The position numbers and the translations under genes are program-made. This document shows positions 1 through 12,640 of a DNA stretch of 64,000 nucleotides, piece by piece; position 1 is the first letter of the stretch, and each line of letters starts with the position of its first letter. Origin of the DNA: Tachypleus tridentatus. Its lineage: Eukaryota > Arthropoda > Merostomata > Xiphosura > Limulidae. The notes beneath the pieces were generated by a model. That model had not been told where the DNA came from, did no database searches, and worked only from the letters and a program-made list of their open reading frames with translations. Location of the stretch: contig NC_134837.1 in assembly GCF_004210375.1 (NCBI RefSeq), forward strand, positions 157,397,310-157,461,309, in the 5' to 3' direction.

Positions 1-522
1 CAGCACACATTCCATCAGATACTGATCCATCATGGTTTGTGTATTATTGGTAAAACGTTCTAGTACCAAGAAGATAATAACCCCAAACACTTATTCAACC
101 TATGCAGAAACTACTAAGCTAAAAAAGAAGTTGCTGGAGTCATTCAAATGATGCAATGATCCACAAAGAGCCCTGATCTCAACCCAATTAAGGAGATCCG
201 AGATTTGAAAAATCAAAAGATACTTTCAGAGAAAACTTAATGGAATATATTAGACATCTGGAGTAAAAATCTGAAAGGACACTTTGATTAAATATGTTGC
301 AACAATGCCTGAGAGACTTTCTGCAGTTATTAAAGCAAATGGGGGACACACAAAATATTAATTGTTTGCTCAACTCAAGCACTTCCACTACACTTCTGTT
401 GTACTAAATATGAAGATTAATAAACTTCTGAAGTTACACTTGTGATTTACCTTCCATTATTCTTTAAAAGTAGACTAAAATCTAATTTTAACTTTGTCCT
501 AACACTTTTGCACAGTACTTTA
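1..522 (+). mobile_element. Tc1-like DNA transposon, decayed 3' part, cut by window edge
   Basis: This is the 3' end of a Tc1/mariner-superfamily element. Translated on the plus strand with frameshifts and stops, positions 169-198 read SPDLNPIKEI, the motif that carries the last catalytic acidic residue of Tc1-type DDE transposases (the E of NPIE). Downstream, 250-360 reads as the usual C-terminal segment (RLSAVIKANGGHTKY, with P/M before it). The conserved Tc1 W after NPIE is an R here (agatccgag). The sequence acttttgcacagtacttta near 503-522 is a typical Tc1 terminal inverted-repeat end, so the element probably stops at the TA near 521. The 5' part lies outside the window. Stops and frameshifts show that it is inactive. 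Confidence 0.75.
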
Positions 523-2400
523 TATTATAGTGCTTAATTATACCTTGTTTTCAGAAATTTATTTTATATTGTTTATCTGATAATCAACAGTAAACTGTAA
601 AATTATTAATGTTTCACAATTTTTTTTCAAAATCTTTCAGATCTAATTACCCATAAAAGAAGTACACTTGCCACAAAGTTCACCTGTACTGCATTTTATT
701 CTATTACCCAGTTTCCCTTTTAAGCACAAAACCCTATCTTCTACATTGGTTATCTCTTCTTCTATCAATAAAACTTTAAATTGGATGCATAGAAAACATA
801 TTTTAGGGAAGTTAAAATTCATACTGTAACAAAGCATTAATAAGCAGAAAAGAATATAACTAATAGAAACCCAAGATAACCTTAATTAGAAAAGTGAATA
901 AAACTATTATACAGTGTGTAATCAATATCTGTGTTTGAACTTCTTCAGATATTACATCTTAATTTTATATCTAAAAGAAGAGAAATATATTTACATGCAC
1001 ACAAACACACAAATTCTTCAGCATGGCTGAATGACAGAAATTATTGTGTGGTCTTGAAGAGAATGAGTTTTAGTTTTAAAAAAAGGCTTATTAATTAGCA
1101 GGCTGACCATGTAACTTACCTAAACAACTTTGATAAGTTGTAGTATAAAACAAAAATTAATAATCTGTGAAAGATGTGTTATGTTTGATACTTGCAGTGT
1201 ATATAATTTACTGTTAAACTTAGTAAACTAACTATGAATTATCTATTTTTTTCTACTGACAGTGAACAAATAAAATATAACAATTACTGCATTATTTAGC
1301 ATACAAAAGACATGTTGATGATCCTTTTGTAGTACTTAAGAAACCAAGTCACATTAATTAGTTTTTTGCTTATTATTTAACAATCAACAAACATTCAGGT
1401 ATCAACTTCCATTCTGGAATACTAAAGTTAAAAACAGCAGGGTCATCGTTTGTAATTAATACTTTGCTTTCATTGGACTTCATGTTCATTACAATACTTT
1501 TCATAACCTTCTACTTCAAAATGAAGTGATTTTACAGTTTAATTCACTGTTCTTACAAAACTTCCAATACATTCAGTCATTTTCACTCTAAGCAATAAGG
1601 AATTAAGCTGTATATTCAAAACACTATCTTTCCCAATAGTCCAGTATATAAATAATTTATCAGTAGTTTAAAAATTAACACTTCTTCCAAACAAATGAGA
1701 GAATCAAACTGTTCCATTTTCCTTAACCTCCCATTTTTTTCATAATAAAGTTAAAAGTATTAAGAATAAATTACTGAAACGTTTTGAAATGCTCATGTCC
1801 ATAAACTTGGCTCAGACTTATTTTAAAACCATAACAAAGATTATAACTATTAACAGAAAGAATAAGATACCATCACTCCAGTATCCATATATCCATGTCA
1901 AAACTCTTATCCTCAATGATTTTGTTATAAAATCACTGAATACATCATTAGCAGTGCCAACAAACATACACATTAAGAATTGGAGAATCTGAAGATCTTA
2001 TTCATTAAGCAATGTTAACAAGATCTTAAATCAGGACCAGTTGCAACGTCCACTCTTACTGAGATAGTATGTTGCTAACTATTGCAACTATACTACCTGT
2101 CAGTGAACAAACTACAAATAATTGACATGATTAACTGAAAAAAAAAGAACAAAGAAAACTGCATGTTGTAATAACAACAAAAGTAAATCAACATCCTACA
2201 ACACTAACAAGACAATATACTATTGACCCCATAACTGTTATTGGACAAAAATGAATTAGATCATCTTCTTAATAAGTATAAAGTTCTATGTCTTCTGGAA
2301 ACATACAGTGAATGTCAAATCACAATAAACCAATCTAAACGAAAAATATTGTAATCTCCACAATTACATTCATTGCATAAAATACTCTTCTAATACTTAC
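523..2400 (-). other. raf intron 2 (part); no exon seen
   Basis: On the minus strand this follows the donor at 2400 and continues to the window edge, so it is intron 2 of the raf gene. The next raf exon would be large and open in phase 0 with the rest of the BRS region. No minus-strand frame here shows such a sequence, so that exon lies outside the window. The stretch is AT-rich with no recognisable repeat other than the transposon end at its left border. Confidence 0.6.
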
Positions 2401-2502
2401 TGTTATGTACATTGAAGGAGGATGCTGGTACTGAGCAAACTTTGCATTCAAAGCCTCAAGATTTCCTCGGGTCAGCCTGATCATACTTCGAATGTTCTGC
2501 AG
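2401..2502 (-). CDS. raf: Raf-family serine/threonine kinase, exon 2 (BRS region)
   Basis: Internal exon of a MAP3K of the Raf family, the kinase that links GTP-bound Ras to MEK/ERK. The minus strand shows cttctag|CTGCAG at the acceptor and ACA|gtaagt at the donor. The 102 nt between them give 34 in-frame codons, phase 0 at both ends. The peptide starts LQNIRSMIRLTRGNLEAL and ends QHPPSMYIT. It aligns over its whole length with the N-terminal B-Raf-specific (BRS) region, where human BRAF has NIKQMIKLT, IEALLDKF and NPPSIY. This region mediates B-Raf/KSR heterodimer choice in vertebrates. As I recall, human BRAF exon 2 is also 102 nt with the same phase, so exon length and intron positions look conserved. 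The Ras-binding, cysteine-rich and kinase domains lie outside the window to the left. An A-Raf/C-Raf-type gene is less likely because those lack this segment. Confidence 0.88.
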
Positions 2503-4998
2503 CTAGAAGATACAAGTACTTGCACTTAATTATTTAATCAGTCATTACACACCATGAAACAGAAATAAGTAGAGTACAAAAATATCCAACCCAAAGCTAC
2601 ATCAGAGAATTGTATTTGGGTACTGCAAAAATATTTCTTGAAGAACTACAAATTTAAGTAGTTTGGTAAACTATGTTAAGATAATTACAGCCTGTATTCC
2701 ATTAATGATTTTGAATGATAATATTTCTCTAAAATAGCTGTGCTGTTTAAGATACATTTCCTTTAAGAAAAGCTGAATTACATTTGTCTGCAAGTTATTT
2801 TAGAGTCGAGTTTTATGTGAGAACAAACAATCTTAGACCCCCTACATGTAGTGTTTTGGGAAACAGTTTAGCAATTAAATAAAATTTTCAACATTCCTAC
2901 TGGAAATTTTCACTTTTTCTAACTTGCATTATGCAAAGATAGCAATCAAAACTGCATGTGAGTAACAATCCATTATCAAATATTACAGTACAGTCAAGAA
3001 ATAAAATGTAAATCTATAATGGAAAACATTTCCAATAAAATACATGCATAATATCATAACATGATTGTAACATCTAAATATTAAATATCAGAATATTTCA
3101 TATATCATTACACTACTGATAATAACATAAAACCTTATATTTCATCAAGTAGTACCTCCACCAAGGAGGTTTATATCTAGATTTTAGATATAAAAAAAAC
3201 TAGGTTAACACAAAAATATGTAACACGAATAAGTCATGTATTAAGACTAAACTCAGCAAAGATGGCTAGGCACTAATTAGTATGCATTCCTGCATAACAA
3301 TAATTATGAACCTTCTGAGTTATTGATTTAATTACAAAAATGGTACTTGTTTATTGCTAAATAATTCTACAGATTTGGAAAGAAAAAAGGATTAAGTCTG
3401 TGTCAGTGATGAGAAGCTAACTTCTAACTGTTTTAAGAAGAGAAAATCTGATTTGCTATATAAAACAGTATAGTCAAACCTTCAACAAAATTAATTAGTT
3501 TAACAAATTTAATAAGTATGTCTAATGGGGTAGAGAAGCCCTAATACTGTTATTGAATTTTATTTCATAAATACAATCAATTAAAAAGAAGTTATTTTGA
3601 TATAACACTTACTGAATCACTTTAAAATATTGTTGGTGAGAAAACAATTCTTATTCATTGTATCTAGCTTAAAATTACTGAAATTTGGTGTGTGTGCATT
3701 TTATTTTTCTTATAGCAAAGTCACATCAGGCTATTTGCTGTGTCCATTTAGGGGAGTCAAATCCCCGATTTTAGCATTGTAAATCCAGAAACACTATTTG
3801 TCACAGCAGGGGACTACTAAAATTTCTCAGCCTTGGTTTGTTTCTTGAGTATTGGTGCAACAAACTTATTGAAAGCAAGGCTCAGGGCTGAAGAGCATCC
3901 TGCTAGCTTGAAGCTTCATAGAAGTGACTTGAAATGCTTTTTTGCAATTTTACACACAACTGATGAAACATCTGATTAAGTGTCTCAAAAGGAGAAATAC
4001 AGGACTGCTAACAACCTCCTAAGATTATTATTCCAATCATAAGCTAAAAACTTTGTTATTATAGGCTAAACTATTCCAGAAATACATTTTCAAAACCAAG
4101 TAACAAGACTGTATGACTAGTTGCATAAAGTTACTTTTAGTGTCTTCAGATTAAAAGAGCTTTCATGAACAGGTGTTTACTTCTTAAAATTCCTATAATA
4201 TAGGACAATTGTATTGAAATCATAATTACCGATTACAGAGAAGTACATACATTAATGTAAATACTCACATGTTGCTGTCGTTATTATGCTAATTGTACAA
4301 GTTACTTTCCACAGTTTCAGACAATAATTAATTCAAGTAATGTGTATATATATAGGGTTTTGGATTATCAGGCCTTCCTTAAGTATAGAATTTTTTCTTA
4401 AACAGAAGGCTTCAAAAGGAATATGTATAATAATTTCATCTACAGACATCTTTTGCAGTATTCCAAGTTTAAAAATATAACGTAAGTTTGTGAGCAGAAT
4501 TTGCATAAATTTGGAATTTATCTGGTCAGTAAAAACGAAGCTGTTTTCTTATTTGCTATGAGAACCGCACATTAAAAGTAGGTCACAGCTGAAAAGTAAA
4601 TTATAGATTTAAGCTAATGATCAGTGATGTAGAGAATTAACTGTTCTTAATCTGACCTGATAGTGGTACACAAACACTGAGAATATGCTGGATCAGAATT
4701 CACTTAGTAACAAAAACTAAACCATGCACGAATTAGTAAGAATATTTACATAAAAATAATACATTTATCAACTGTAAACAAATCAATGTATGGTTAGTAT
4801 ATTAAATGGATGTAGGCAATATAAACAATCCACTATACTAATTATGGAATGTCAATCACAATTAGTAACAATAATTTATTTTTATAGCCTTCTGGATTTT
4901 TAATATTAGTAGGAAATGCATGAACTAACGTGTCAGAATTACAAAATGAGAGAGACGTTCCAGCTTATTTCATGACTTCCAAATGTAAACAGCCATAC
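2503..4998 (-). other. raf intron 1
   Basis: The 2.5 kb between the exon 1 donor (gtatgg, from 4998 down) and the exon 2 acceptor (cttctag, ending at 2503). It is AT-rich and holds one family-3 SINE copy at about 3703-3815. I see no other exon or repeat in it. Confidence 0.7.
3703..3815 (-). repeat. tRNA-derived SINE, family 3, within raf intron 1
   Basis: Decayed copy of the short SINE with the segment tagcaaagtcacatcaggct followed by ctatttgctgtgtcc and a tRNA-like region (ggggagtcaaatccccgatt is the complement of a B-box). Three other copies lie at 12.5, 13.2 and 50.8 kb. The promoter end is at the right, so the copy reads on the minus strand. Confidence 0.6.
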
Positions 4999-5058
4999 CT
5001 CCTCCACTGATGGGGAACACACCGTCAAAGTCATGTTGTTGGTCCCAGCAGTCTGCAT
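4999..5058 (-). CDS. raf: Raf-family serine/threonine kinase, first coding exon
   Basis: First coding exon of the same gene, read on the minus strand. ATG at 5058-5056 opens a 20-codon frame (MQTAGTNNMTLTVCSPSVEE) that ends at GAG|gtatgg, a usable donor, in phase 0. Joining to exon 2 gives SVEE-LQNIRSM, which matches the B-Raf PEEVWNIKQM junction at the same intron position. This start was chosen because the frame is open upstream only to a TAA at 5164-5166 and has no earlier ATG. A second in-frame ATG lies 8 codons downstream. The N-terminal tail is short compared with vertebrate B-Raf. An upstream non-coding exon is possible, because CAG|gtgggc near 5114 is also a plausible donor. Confidence 0.75.
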
Positions 5059-5350
5059 TCGAACTTCGATAAGTACGCAAGAGACAGAGTTTACGGCTAT
5101 AGCTTTCGCCCACCTGAAACCATCACTGCTGTTTGGGGCGCTAGTTGCTCGAGCTAGGCGAGCTTACACAATAGTCAGGCAGCTGTGCACATGTCTTTGC
5201 GCCTCATTGGTGGGCCCGGGTAACAGGGGCCGGTGCAGCTGACGCACCAGGCCCGTGACGATGAGGTAATAACCGCCATTCAACGCCCTTAATGCAGGGG
5301 TTGGGGGCTTTACCCTGCAGTTGTGTACCCAACTTTTACGATGCTTCACT
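5059..5350 (-). promoter_or_regulatory. probable 5' UTR and promoter of raf, GC-rich
   Basis: Directly upstream of the raf start, this stretch is clearly richer in G+C and CpG than the surrounding AT-rich DNA (for example gtgggcccgggtaacagg near 5210-5227). That is the usual look of a CpG-type promoter in this kind of genome. It contains a short minus-strand upstream ORF (about 5164-5349) whose product resembles nothing I know. I see no TATA box. The transcription start cannot be placed from sequence alone. Confidence 0.4.
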
Positions 5351-7038
5351 GAAGTAGCAGCCGCCGAACAGAACTGCGAAAAACCAACTTATGTCAAAAC
5401 AAAACAGCGTGCTTCACTTTTACGATAAACAGTTTGTTCAGTTTTGCAGCCTGCTTTCTACATGAAAATATCGTACATGTAGGGACGAGATGACGTATTT
5501 TAAGTACAATTTAGCTTTCACCAAATAACAGAATAAAAAAGTTTTTAAAGTTAAGCATACTTTACACGCGTTTTTCTGTTCCTCACAACCTTCGGAAATT
5601 GTCTCTTAAGTGCATGTCTGTTACCAAGGTTTACCAAATTAGACTGTATATAAAATATACACAGTACATTTTCTCAGACTGTTCAAGCTTTTACATCAAG
5701 TACAATTTCATGATACAACGTTAAATAAAATAACTCTACAAATAAGATGGTATAATTGTGGAAAAACGTTGTATAGAATAACGAGTTGAAAGATTTGTGA
5801 AAAAAAAACAAAACATTTTAGTGATAAATACCGCAAAATGATAATAAAACATGATGTACGAATTACAAAAGAAAGTATAACAAAATAAGTCAACCCAAGG
5901 CTTCAACAGTACACATGCAATACGCAATCAAATGTTTCAACTTCTCAATACATAACCACACAAAGTTCAATATTTCGTTTGGTTTTCTTTCGCCCACTAC
6001 AACACCCTTTTGCTAAATATGTTTAAGATTGCCTCTAATATCGAATAACACAAAAAGGTAAACTATATTTTTAATTAATGCAGTAGTAATTTAAAGAAGT
6101 CAACAAAAGCACAGGAAAAAAAGGGTTTTGAGAAATATAAGTCCTAAAATTGCCAACTTTATCTACGTTGAACATGTAAATATGGTAAAACAAGATTAGC
6201 ACCTGCTCGCAGTTTTAGTTAAACATTTTGAGACGAATTTTACTGTTAAAATTTAGCATACTATGTAAACAAAATACAACCCAAATCTTGTAAAACTATA
6301 TCATATCTGGAGATAAAAATGGCATTTATATTAATATGAACCATATTAAATAATTACAAAGAGCAAAACCAATCACTTTCCCAAATAAAGAAGGCGAACG
6401 TTCAAGTTTTCTTCCCTCTGCATATATGATACAAATAAGTCAGAACAGTAACAATAGTTCGTAATTTTACACACTAAGGCTTCAAAGTAACGTTCAAATT
6501 AACAATGTACCGAGATAACAGTTTCATCACCACAAAAATAAGATTTTTTTCCTATTTGTTCTTTGCCCTCCAGAAAACGATGTGTAGACAAGCCACGAAA
6601 ATTCAGCAGCATAATGGTAAATAAAAAGCATGTTTATTTTCAGGTAATCGTAACAGCCCACATGCCATGAATAATAATACGCGGAGTTATTTACGGTTTT
6701 TTATTGAAAAATATTTCCATGCATGCCACAAACTACAAGTGGCATGATTTTTATCCACACAGACAATGGTAAAATTTAAATAATGTGTATATTTTCAGGT
6801 AACCAGACAACTAGACATCTAAAAAAAAAAAAAAAAAAAAGAGGAAATAGGGCATTCAGACACCTAATAAATTTAGAGTGATATTAAAACCTTTAAAACT
6901 TCGCAACATACTTAAAATACATATAAGGTGATTATACATGTATAATGAAGTAAATTAAAACTGGTGATGTAATAGGCCTAGTTATATACGAATTATACAA
7001 TGTAGAAAATTTAGTCATATAGTATGCCTAGATCTATA
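5351..7038. other. AT-rich intergenic DNA, no gene seen
   Basis: Nothing recognisable apart from an A-run at about 6821-6840. Short ORFs here are AT-rich chance frames. Confidence 0.5.
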
Positions 7039-7272
7039 TACAGGGTAGCCCGTAAGTCCCAACCCATCCATATATCTTATGTATCTGTGTGCTGTCCCTC
7101 ATTCTCGCTGCATAACATTATGCGACGCCATGTTCTGTGAGACATTTTCCTCAACATAGCAGGGGTTATTGTTCTAAATGCCATGGTAACAGCTGCCTTC
7201 AACTCATCATTAGTATTATTGAATATAACATAATAACATATGGATGGGTAGGGACTTACGGGCCACCCTGTA
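7039..7272. mobile_element. short terminal-inverted-repeat element (MITE-like, mariner/IS630 group)
   Basis: The left end tacagggtagcccgtaagtc and the reverse complement of the right end (tacagggtggcccgtaagtc) match over about 35 bp with few mismatches. Both ends are bounded by TA, the target of the Tc1/mariner superfamily. Total length is 234 bp. The minus strand between about 7100 and 7215 still reads like the C-terminus of a mariner-type transposase (NDELKAAV, then TITPAMLRKM and a terminal block). The element is therefore a deletion derivative that kept only its 3' coding end. Confidence 0.8.
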
Positions 7273-7420
7273 GTTCATATAATGGAATAAAGGACAGATT
7301 TGAATTCATGTGGTCAGTTTTCTAACAAGTTGCATGAACGCCATTTATGACCAGATAAACAAGATCCCAGAAAATTAAACTGAAAACGTATTACACTTAG
7401 ATATATACGGGTCTTTTATA

Positions 7421-7664
7421 TACAGGGTGTTCGGAAAGTCACTGTGCACTTATACATTCATTAACAGACATGTTTCAATACAGAATACAGGAGGTAAATA
7501 TGAATGACAATTATAAACAATGTTGAAAGTGACCCCCGTTGGCATCAATATAGGCCTGGATCCTTCTTATTTTGTTTCTAAACACCGCTATCAGTTGCTG
7601 GCTTGAAATAGACTGAATAAAATATGATTACAAAATTGCACAGTGACTTTCTGAACACCATGTA
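7421..7664. mobile_element. second short terminal-inverted-repeat element (MITE-like)
   Basis: Ends tacagggtgttcggaaagtc (left) and tacatggtgttcagaaagtc (right, reverse complement) match over about 28 bp with two mismatches and are bounded by TA. Length is 244 bp. The minus strand at about 7520-7600 reads AVFRNKIRRIQAYIDANGGHFQH. The final GGHFQH is a hallmark of the C-terminus of mariner/IS630-type transposases. The terminal sequences differ from those of the element 150 bp to the left, so this is a different family. Confidence 0.8.
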
Positions 7665-10625
7665 CTTATATAATGTTGTGTATGAAACATAACTGTTGCA
7701 GTTGTTTTACTTTATAATAAACAAGCGGTGTTTAAATGCCCTAATTCGTCATTGTTTTAGATATCTAGTTATCCGATGTATAATTGTTTTGAATTTATAT
7801 TTTCAATATTCATATACCCCTTTCTCCATTTTGAATGGACTATGCATGTTTTATTGCAAGTTTATGCACTCGTTCAAATAAGATGAAATTTAATTGTTAT
7901 TACACACAAGTAGAAAAAAACCAAAGCCGAGACTGGATTAATTTGGACAGGTAAGATTTAACAATGTTAAAATCCGACTTCTGGATTTTATAGTGTATTT
8001 TCTGTTCTATTACAGCAATTATGCCAACAAATTGTGAAAAAATATCTACTACATAAAGATTATAAGTCGTCCATCACGCCGATATTTCACCCGTTAGGAG
8101 CACCGATCGACAAGCATCGTGCACAAAATGATGGCGCTTTTAAAAATTATTTCATCCATATATATTTAAAAATGACGATGCACTACTTTGGACGTATAAT
8201 TAAAATGGAAGGTAGGCTGGTAGAGATCTTGATGAGTAATAAAATCAAAACAAGTATACGCATACCCCACTCTTGTTGACACACAAAAATAATTGTCATT
8301 GGTGGAAATATTTCCCCGTTGGTTGTCAAGAGACACAATAACGCAATATTAAATTTTGTCCAATTGGAACCCTCGTCTAGAATTCTTACAATAATCGAAG
8401 TGTTTTATCCGCGGCACATTTCAAATTTGAAAATGCCCAAATTAAAGAGAAGACCCTGAAATTCATAACAACAACATTCACTACTTTTACCAACATCATT
8501 AATACTTTGCAGGGTCATAGTTGACCAAGTAGGAATATGTCTCTGTGAACCAGTTTTCATGCGTTTGGATCTATAAGGATTTATCAAGAACATTTGAACA
8601 TAACTTGTAAATCAAAATAATAATCAAGCAATACATAAATGAGATAATCAAATATACACAAAAAATGTTTTCGTTAAATACTAGAAACAGGGTAGTTATT
8701 CTCCATAAATATAGTTTTACTAAATTATAATTAATTTTTAGAAAACAACTTATTTGCCTATAATTTGAGAAGAAATTAATCATTGTTTCCCGTCATATGA
8801 CGGGCACTTAGCTTCTAGTTTAATACGGATTAATGACGCGATGCGTAACATGATCAAGATTCACCCGGTTAAACTTTTCGGTTTTATAAATCATTCAACT
8901 TAAATACTAAATTCACTACAATGCCGATTACCTGGTAAATACTGAGAACATATTTATTTTACTGGAGATCAATTTGTTTCAAGCTTTTAAAAACTTGTTG
9001 TTTAAATTTCCACCTATCGTTTAAAATTACCAATTTTACTGTCAGCTATGAAACACCTTGCATGCAACAAGTATTTGCAACTTTTATTCTTGAAAGGTTC
9101 TTGGAGGTAATCTAATTTATATTGCATAGTACATATCGATTATCAGCTTATGTATGTGCAAAACATTTTTTCTTAAGAACACAAGACTGAAAACAAAAGA
9201 GGAATGTTGGGTCAACCACACCATATCTGTTATATCCAGTTCTGACGAGGTCTTTCCACCAATACCAGAGCTTATAATACCGGCTGGGATACGACAAACA
9301 CAGTAGTAGAAAAGGCGCTTATGATTAAACAGTTTGTGTATAAAATATTTATTGATTCTTCAGTTGCACCATATTTTTAACTTTCATTAAAATGTGTCTT
9401 TAAAAGATAATTTAACAATTTACTTGTTTTGCTATGCAACATGAGATAATATATTAAATAAAGTTTAGTTAAATATGACCGGCATTAGACTTTCTTGGAA
9501 TTTTATATCTCACTAAAAAGAAAGAAAGAAAATATTTTAAATTTATTTCTGGATGTTTCAAAAGCTAAATTCATTATTACTTGGACTTTGACCTTATGAA
9601 AACCTTAAAAACTGAAATTCTTTCCGTTTCTTTGCATGCTATAGTTATATGCAGTCAATACAATTAAAATACGGTATACACTTATATGTCTTAACCCTAA
9701 AATTACCGAATTTTTCTTTTGTTTGTTTCAGAATTATTATGCATTGCTACACATGGACTTATTTATACACATCCCTGTTTAAATTCGAGCTGATAAACTA
9801 CAGTGTAGACAACTAGTCAGAGACACCCATCACAACCTTACAAGCTATTCCTCTGATCGAACAGTGCACCTACGGGCACAAAGTGTAGACAGCGTTTTCA
9901 CAGAAAACCATAAACCCACGGATTTGCAATCCAGGCTTGAAAAAACTCAATATTGTAGATAATGTAAAATTTAAGCTAGAGAGCATCTATACTAATAATA
10001 GAAACATCGTTATTTTCGTAAAGCTAATTTTGTCACATTTATAACACATAAACTTAATGTTTCAGAATTCGTATTATTACATCTTTACACAACAAACATG
10101 ATCAGTTTTGTTGTTTAATTTAACCTATATAAACACGATTACATTTAAAATCCTACACTGTAATAATAAAAAAACGATTAATTTGGTTGCATTATAAATT
10201 CAATAAACGTGTAAACGAAAAATATTATTTTTTGTTTACTTTGTATATTTCTCAACTATTGCAATCAAATGCAAAATTAAAATGTAAACCAAAATGCGGT
10301 TCGTTCAGTTACTTCGACAAATTATTTTCTACATGTATAATATCACTAATCTAATATTGTACATAAAAAAAAAAAACGTAGAGGGCACTGGATGTTAAAA
10401 CGCTTGAAAAAAATACTTGCAGGAATTTCAACATATTCAACCATAATATACTAATTTGGAAAATACGGAAGAAACTCGCATATATTGATAGATATATTAA
10501 GTAAGCATTGTGATTTTAAAATAGGAAGCTAAGTCTCATATTGACAAAACTGTCTTTAATTTCTGTATATAAGACATATCTAAATATTGCCATAAATTAG
10601 GGGCTAGTGTGTGTAATATTTGCAT
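7665..10625. other. AT-rich intergenic DNA, no gene seen
   Basis: No exon with convincing splice sites, RNA gene or repeat family was recognised. An 81-codon plus-strand frame at 8034-8279 has no similarity that I can name and no coding-like context. Confidence 0.45.
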
Positions 10626-10791
10626 ATGTTTGTTTGTTTGTTTTTGAATTTTGCGCAAAGCTACACGAGGGCTATCTGCACTAGTCGTCCCTAATTTAGC
10701 AGTGTAAGACCAGAGAGAAGGCAGCTAGTCATAACCCGCGACCCTCAGATTAGGAGTCGAGCACCTTAACCACCTGGCCATGCCAGGCCAA
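10626..10791 (-). repeat. tRNA-derived SINE, family 1, internally deleted
   Basis: Starts at the left with a (gttt)n tail and attttgcgcaaagctacac, continues with the family body (cgtccctaatttagcagtg), then jumps to the tRNA-like head (gcgaccctcagatta, ggccatgccaggcca). About 100 bp of the body, present in full copies such as 57.93-58.20 kb, is missing. Confidence 0.8.
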
Positions 10792-12521
10792 TATTTGCAT
10801 ATGTATATCACAAAATATTTTACTTTTCCAACCATTTGAGTCCATTTTAATTTTCAATGACACTATTTTGAAAATAAACAGAATTTTAATTTTTCATGAT
10901 CATATATTTTGTATTTCCTTCAATTATTCTTCACCGACACTTCTTAAATAGTTTATTTTACCCTGGCTTATAAAACAGTTACGAGATGCTTTTGAATAGA
11001 CGGAGTAGCTGATAAATGTGCATATTTGGAAACATAGGTTTGCAAGTATATCATTTTATATCGATTAAAATAACTTGGCAGTTTCCTATCCTGCTCTACT
11101 TGAAACTGTCGTCCCAAAAAGTTATTTCTTAACCCTCTCACAGACAACCCCCGATCTCTTTTCATGGAAAAAATAAAAAACAAATTCTCGTACCCACACC
11201 ATTACTTCATTTTAAATTAAGAATGATGACTTGCTAACCTATATTAATCAGTATTAAAACAACGTGGTTTCATTCCCTGTCTATGCCTTCTTTAAAGTCT
11301 CATGCTTGAGTAAAGACTGTTGACAAAACTTCGTGACGTATAATTTTACTACTTGTATATTTAGTATAAATATTTGTTATTCAAAAACACTACTGCGTAA
11401 CACAGACCACAAATAATTGTAAGGTGCATGCTCTGGTTCTTTTAACACTTTATAACAAAGTTTATTAACTATACGAAGAACAGTAGTTTCTAAAATACGA
11501 CAATAGGACAAATGAGTTATCAAAGAAGTGCATTTTCCATCAATTTTCGGGAAAATATTTGTAAGGACAAACTACTGGAAGATGGTGAGAATATATTTAC
11601 AAAAAATTACTTTTCTATCTTGTATATACTATTTTAATATACACAATTATCGAGAACTTTGTACTACTCCACGTTAAGTAATTTCTGGTCAAAGTCTATT
11701 TCCTTACAAGTTATTACTAGGTAGCATACAGGCAGAATATTTAATTATACACATTGAGAATTGGAAATAACTATGAAAACTGGAAAGAAAAAAATGTATT
11801 AAAGGCAAATACTATAGGAATGAAACTCATTTATAGATTGTAAATGAACTACACCATATAAAGTACAGATAATTTAGACGATGAATGGTTGCCATTCGAC
11901 CAACCAGAAAGTGCCACACCAATGTAAAACCTATAAAAGTATGCCCATTAGTAACAGTAGCATCAAACAAGTCGCGACTCCTCGGACTAATGTACCACGT
12001 GACACGCATGTAAAACCCAAACTTCTGGCTGTTCAATGACACTTCAAGTTTCTATTTGAAGCCCACATATAAATGTAAACATTGAAAATGTCAAAAGGTG
12101 ACAAAACAATTTGGCTGAATTGTAAGGAGTAATTTAAGGGTATGTGGAATAATATTCCACTACCTTACACCGATAAACTTTGTGTCAGCATGAAAACAAA
12201 GTGTAATGCTCTATGTAAGCTATGGTGGCTCACAAAATATTAATACTTTAGCCGCGACCCACAAAACATTTGTGGTAGTTTTCATCCCTTCGCTTGAATT
12301 TTCCTTATTATATCATTTTCACACAAGCCATTTAAGCTACGTTTTCTTGCAAATATTATACATCAGATCAATAAATCCTGATCTATTTGAAAAAAAAAAA
12401 AAAGCGCTCAGACAAACTTATAGAGACGTAAATACATTTAATAATAATAAAGTATGGTAATAAAGAATGAAATGTAAAGAAAGTAGTAGTTCAAAGGTGT
12501 TTATAGCAGTCTTAAGTTATT

Positions 12522-12640
12522 GTAAATTGTTTTTCTTACAGCAAAGCCACATCGGGCTATCTGCTGTGTCCATCTAGGGGAATCGAACTCCTGATTTTAG
12601 CGTTGTAAATCCGTAGACTTATCGCTGTCCAAGCGGGCGA
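12522..12640 (-). repeat. tRNA-derived SINE, family 3
   Basis: Reads tttttcttacagcaaagccac, then atcgggctatctgctgtgtcc, a B-box complement (aatcgaactcc) and a tRNA-like head ending near aagcggg. It lies about 0.6 kb from an inverted copy at 13150-13256. Confidence 0.7.

Noticed and set aside
643..837. Possible raf exon 3
   Set aside because: A minus-strand frame of the right size exists but its peptide has no resemblance to the B-Raf region after PPSIY, and it lacks a matching phase-0 acceptor.
5164..5349. 61-codon minus-strand frame upstream of raf
   Set aside because: It lies in the GC-rich promoter/UTR, where stops are rarer, and has no similarity. It is at most an upstream ORF.
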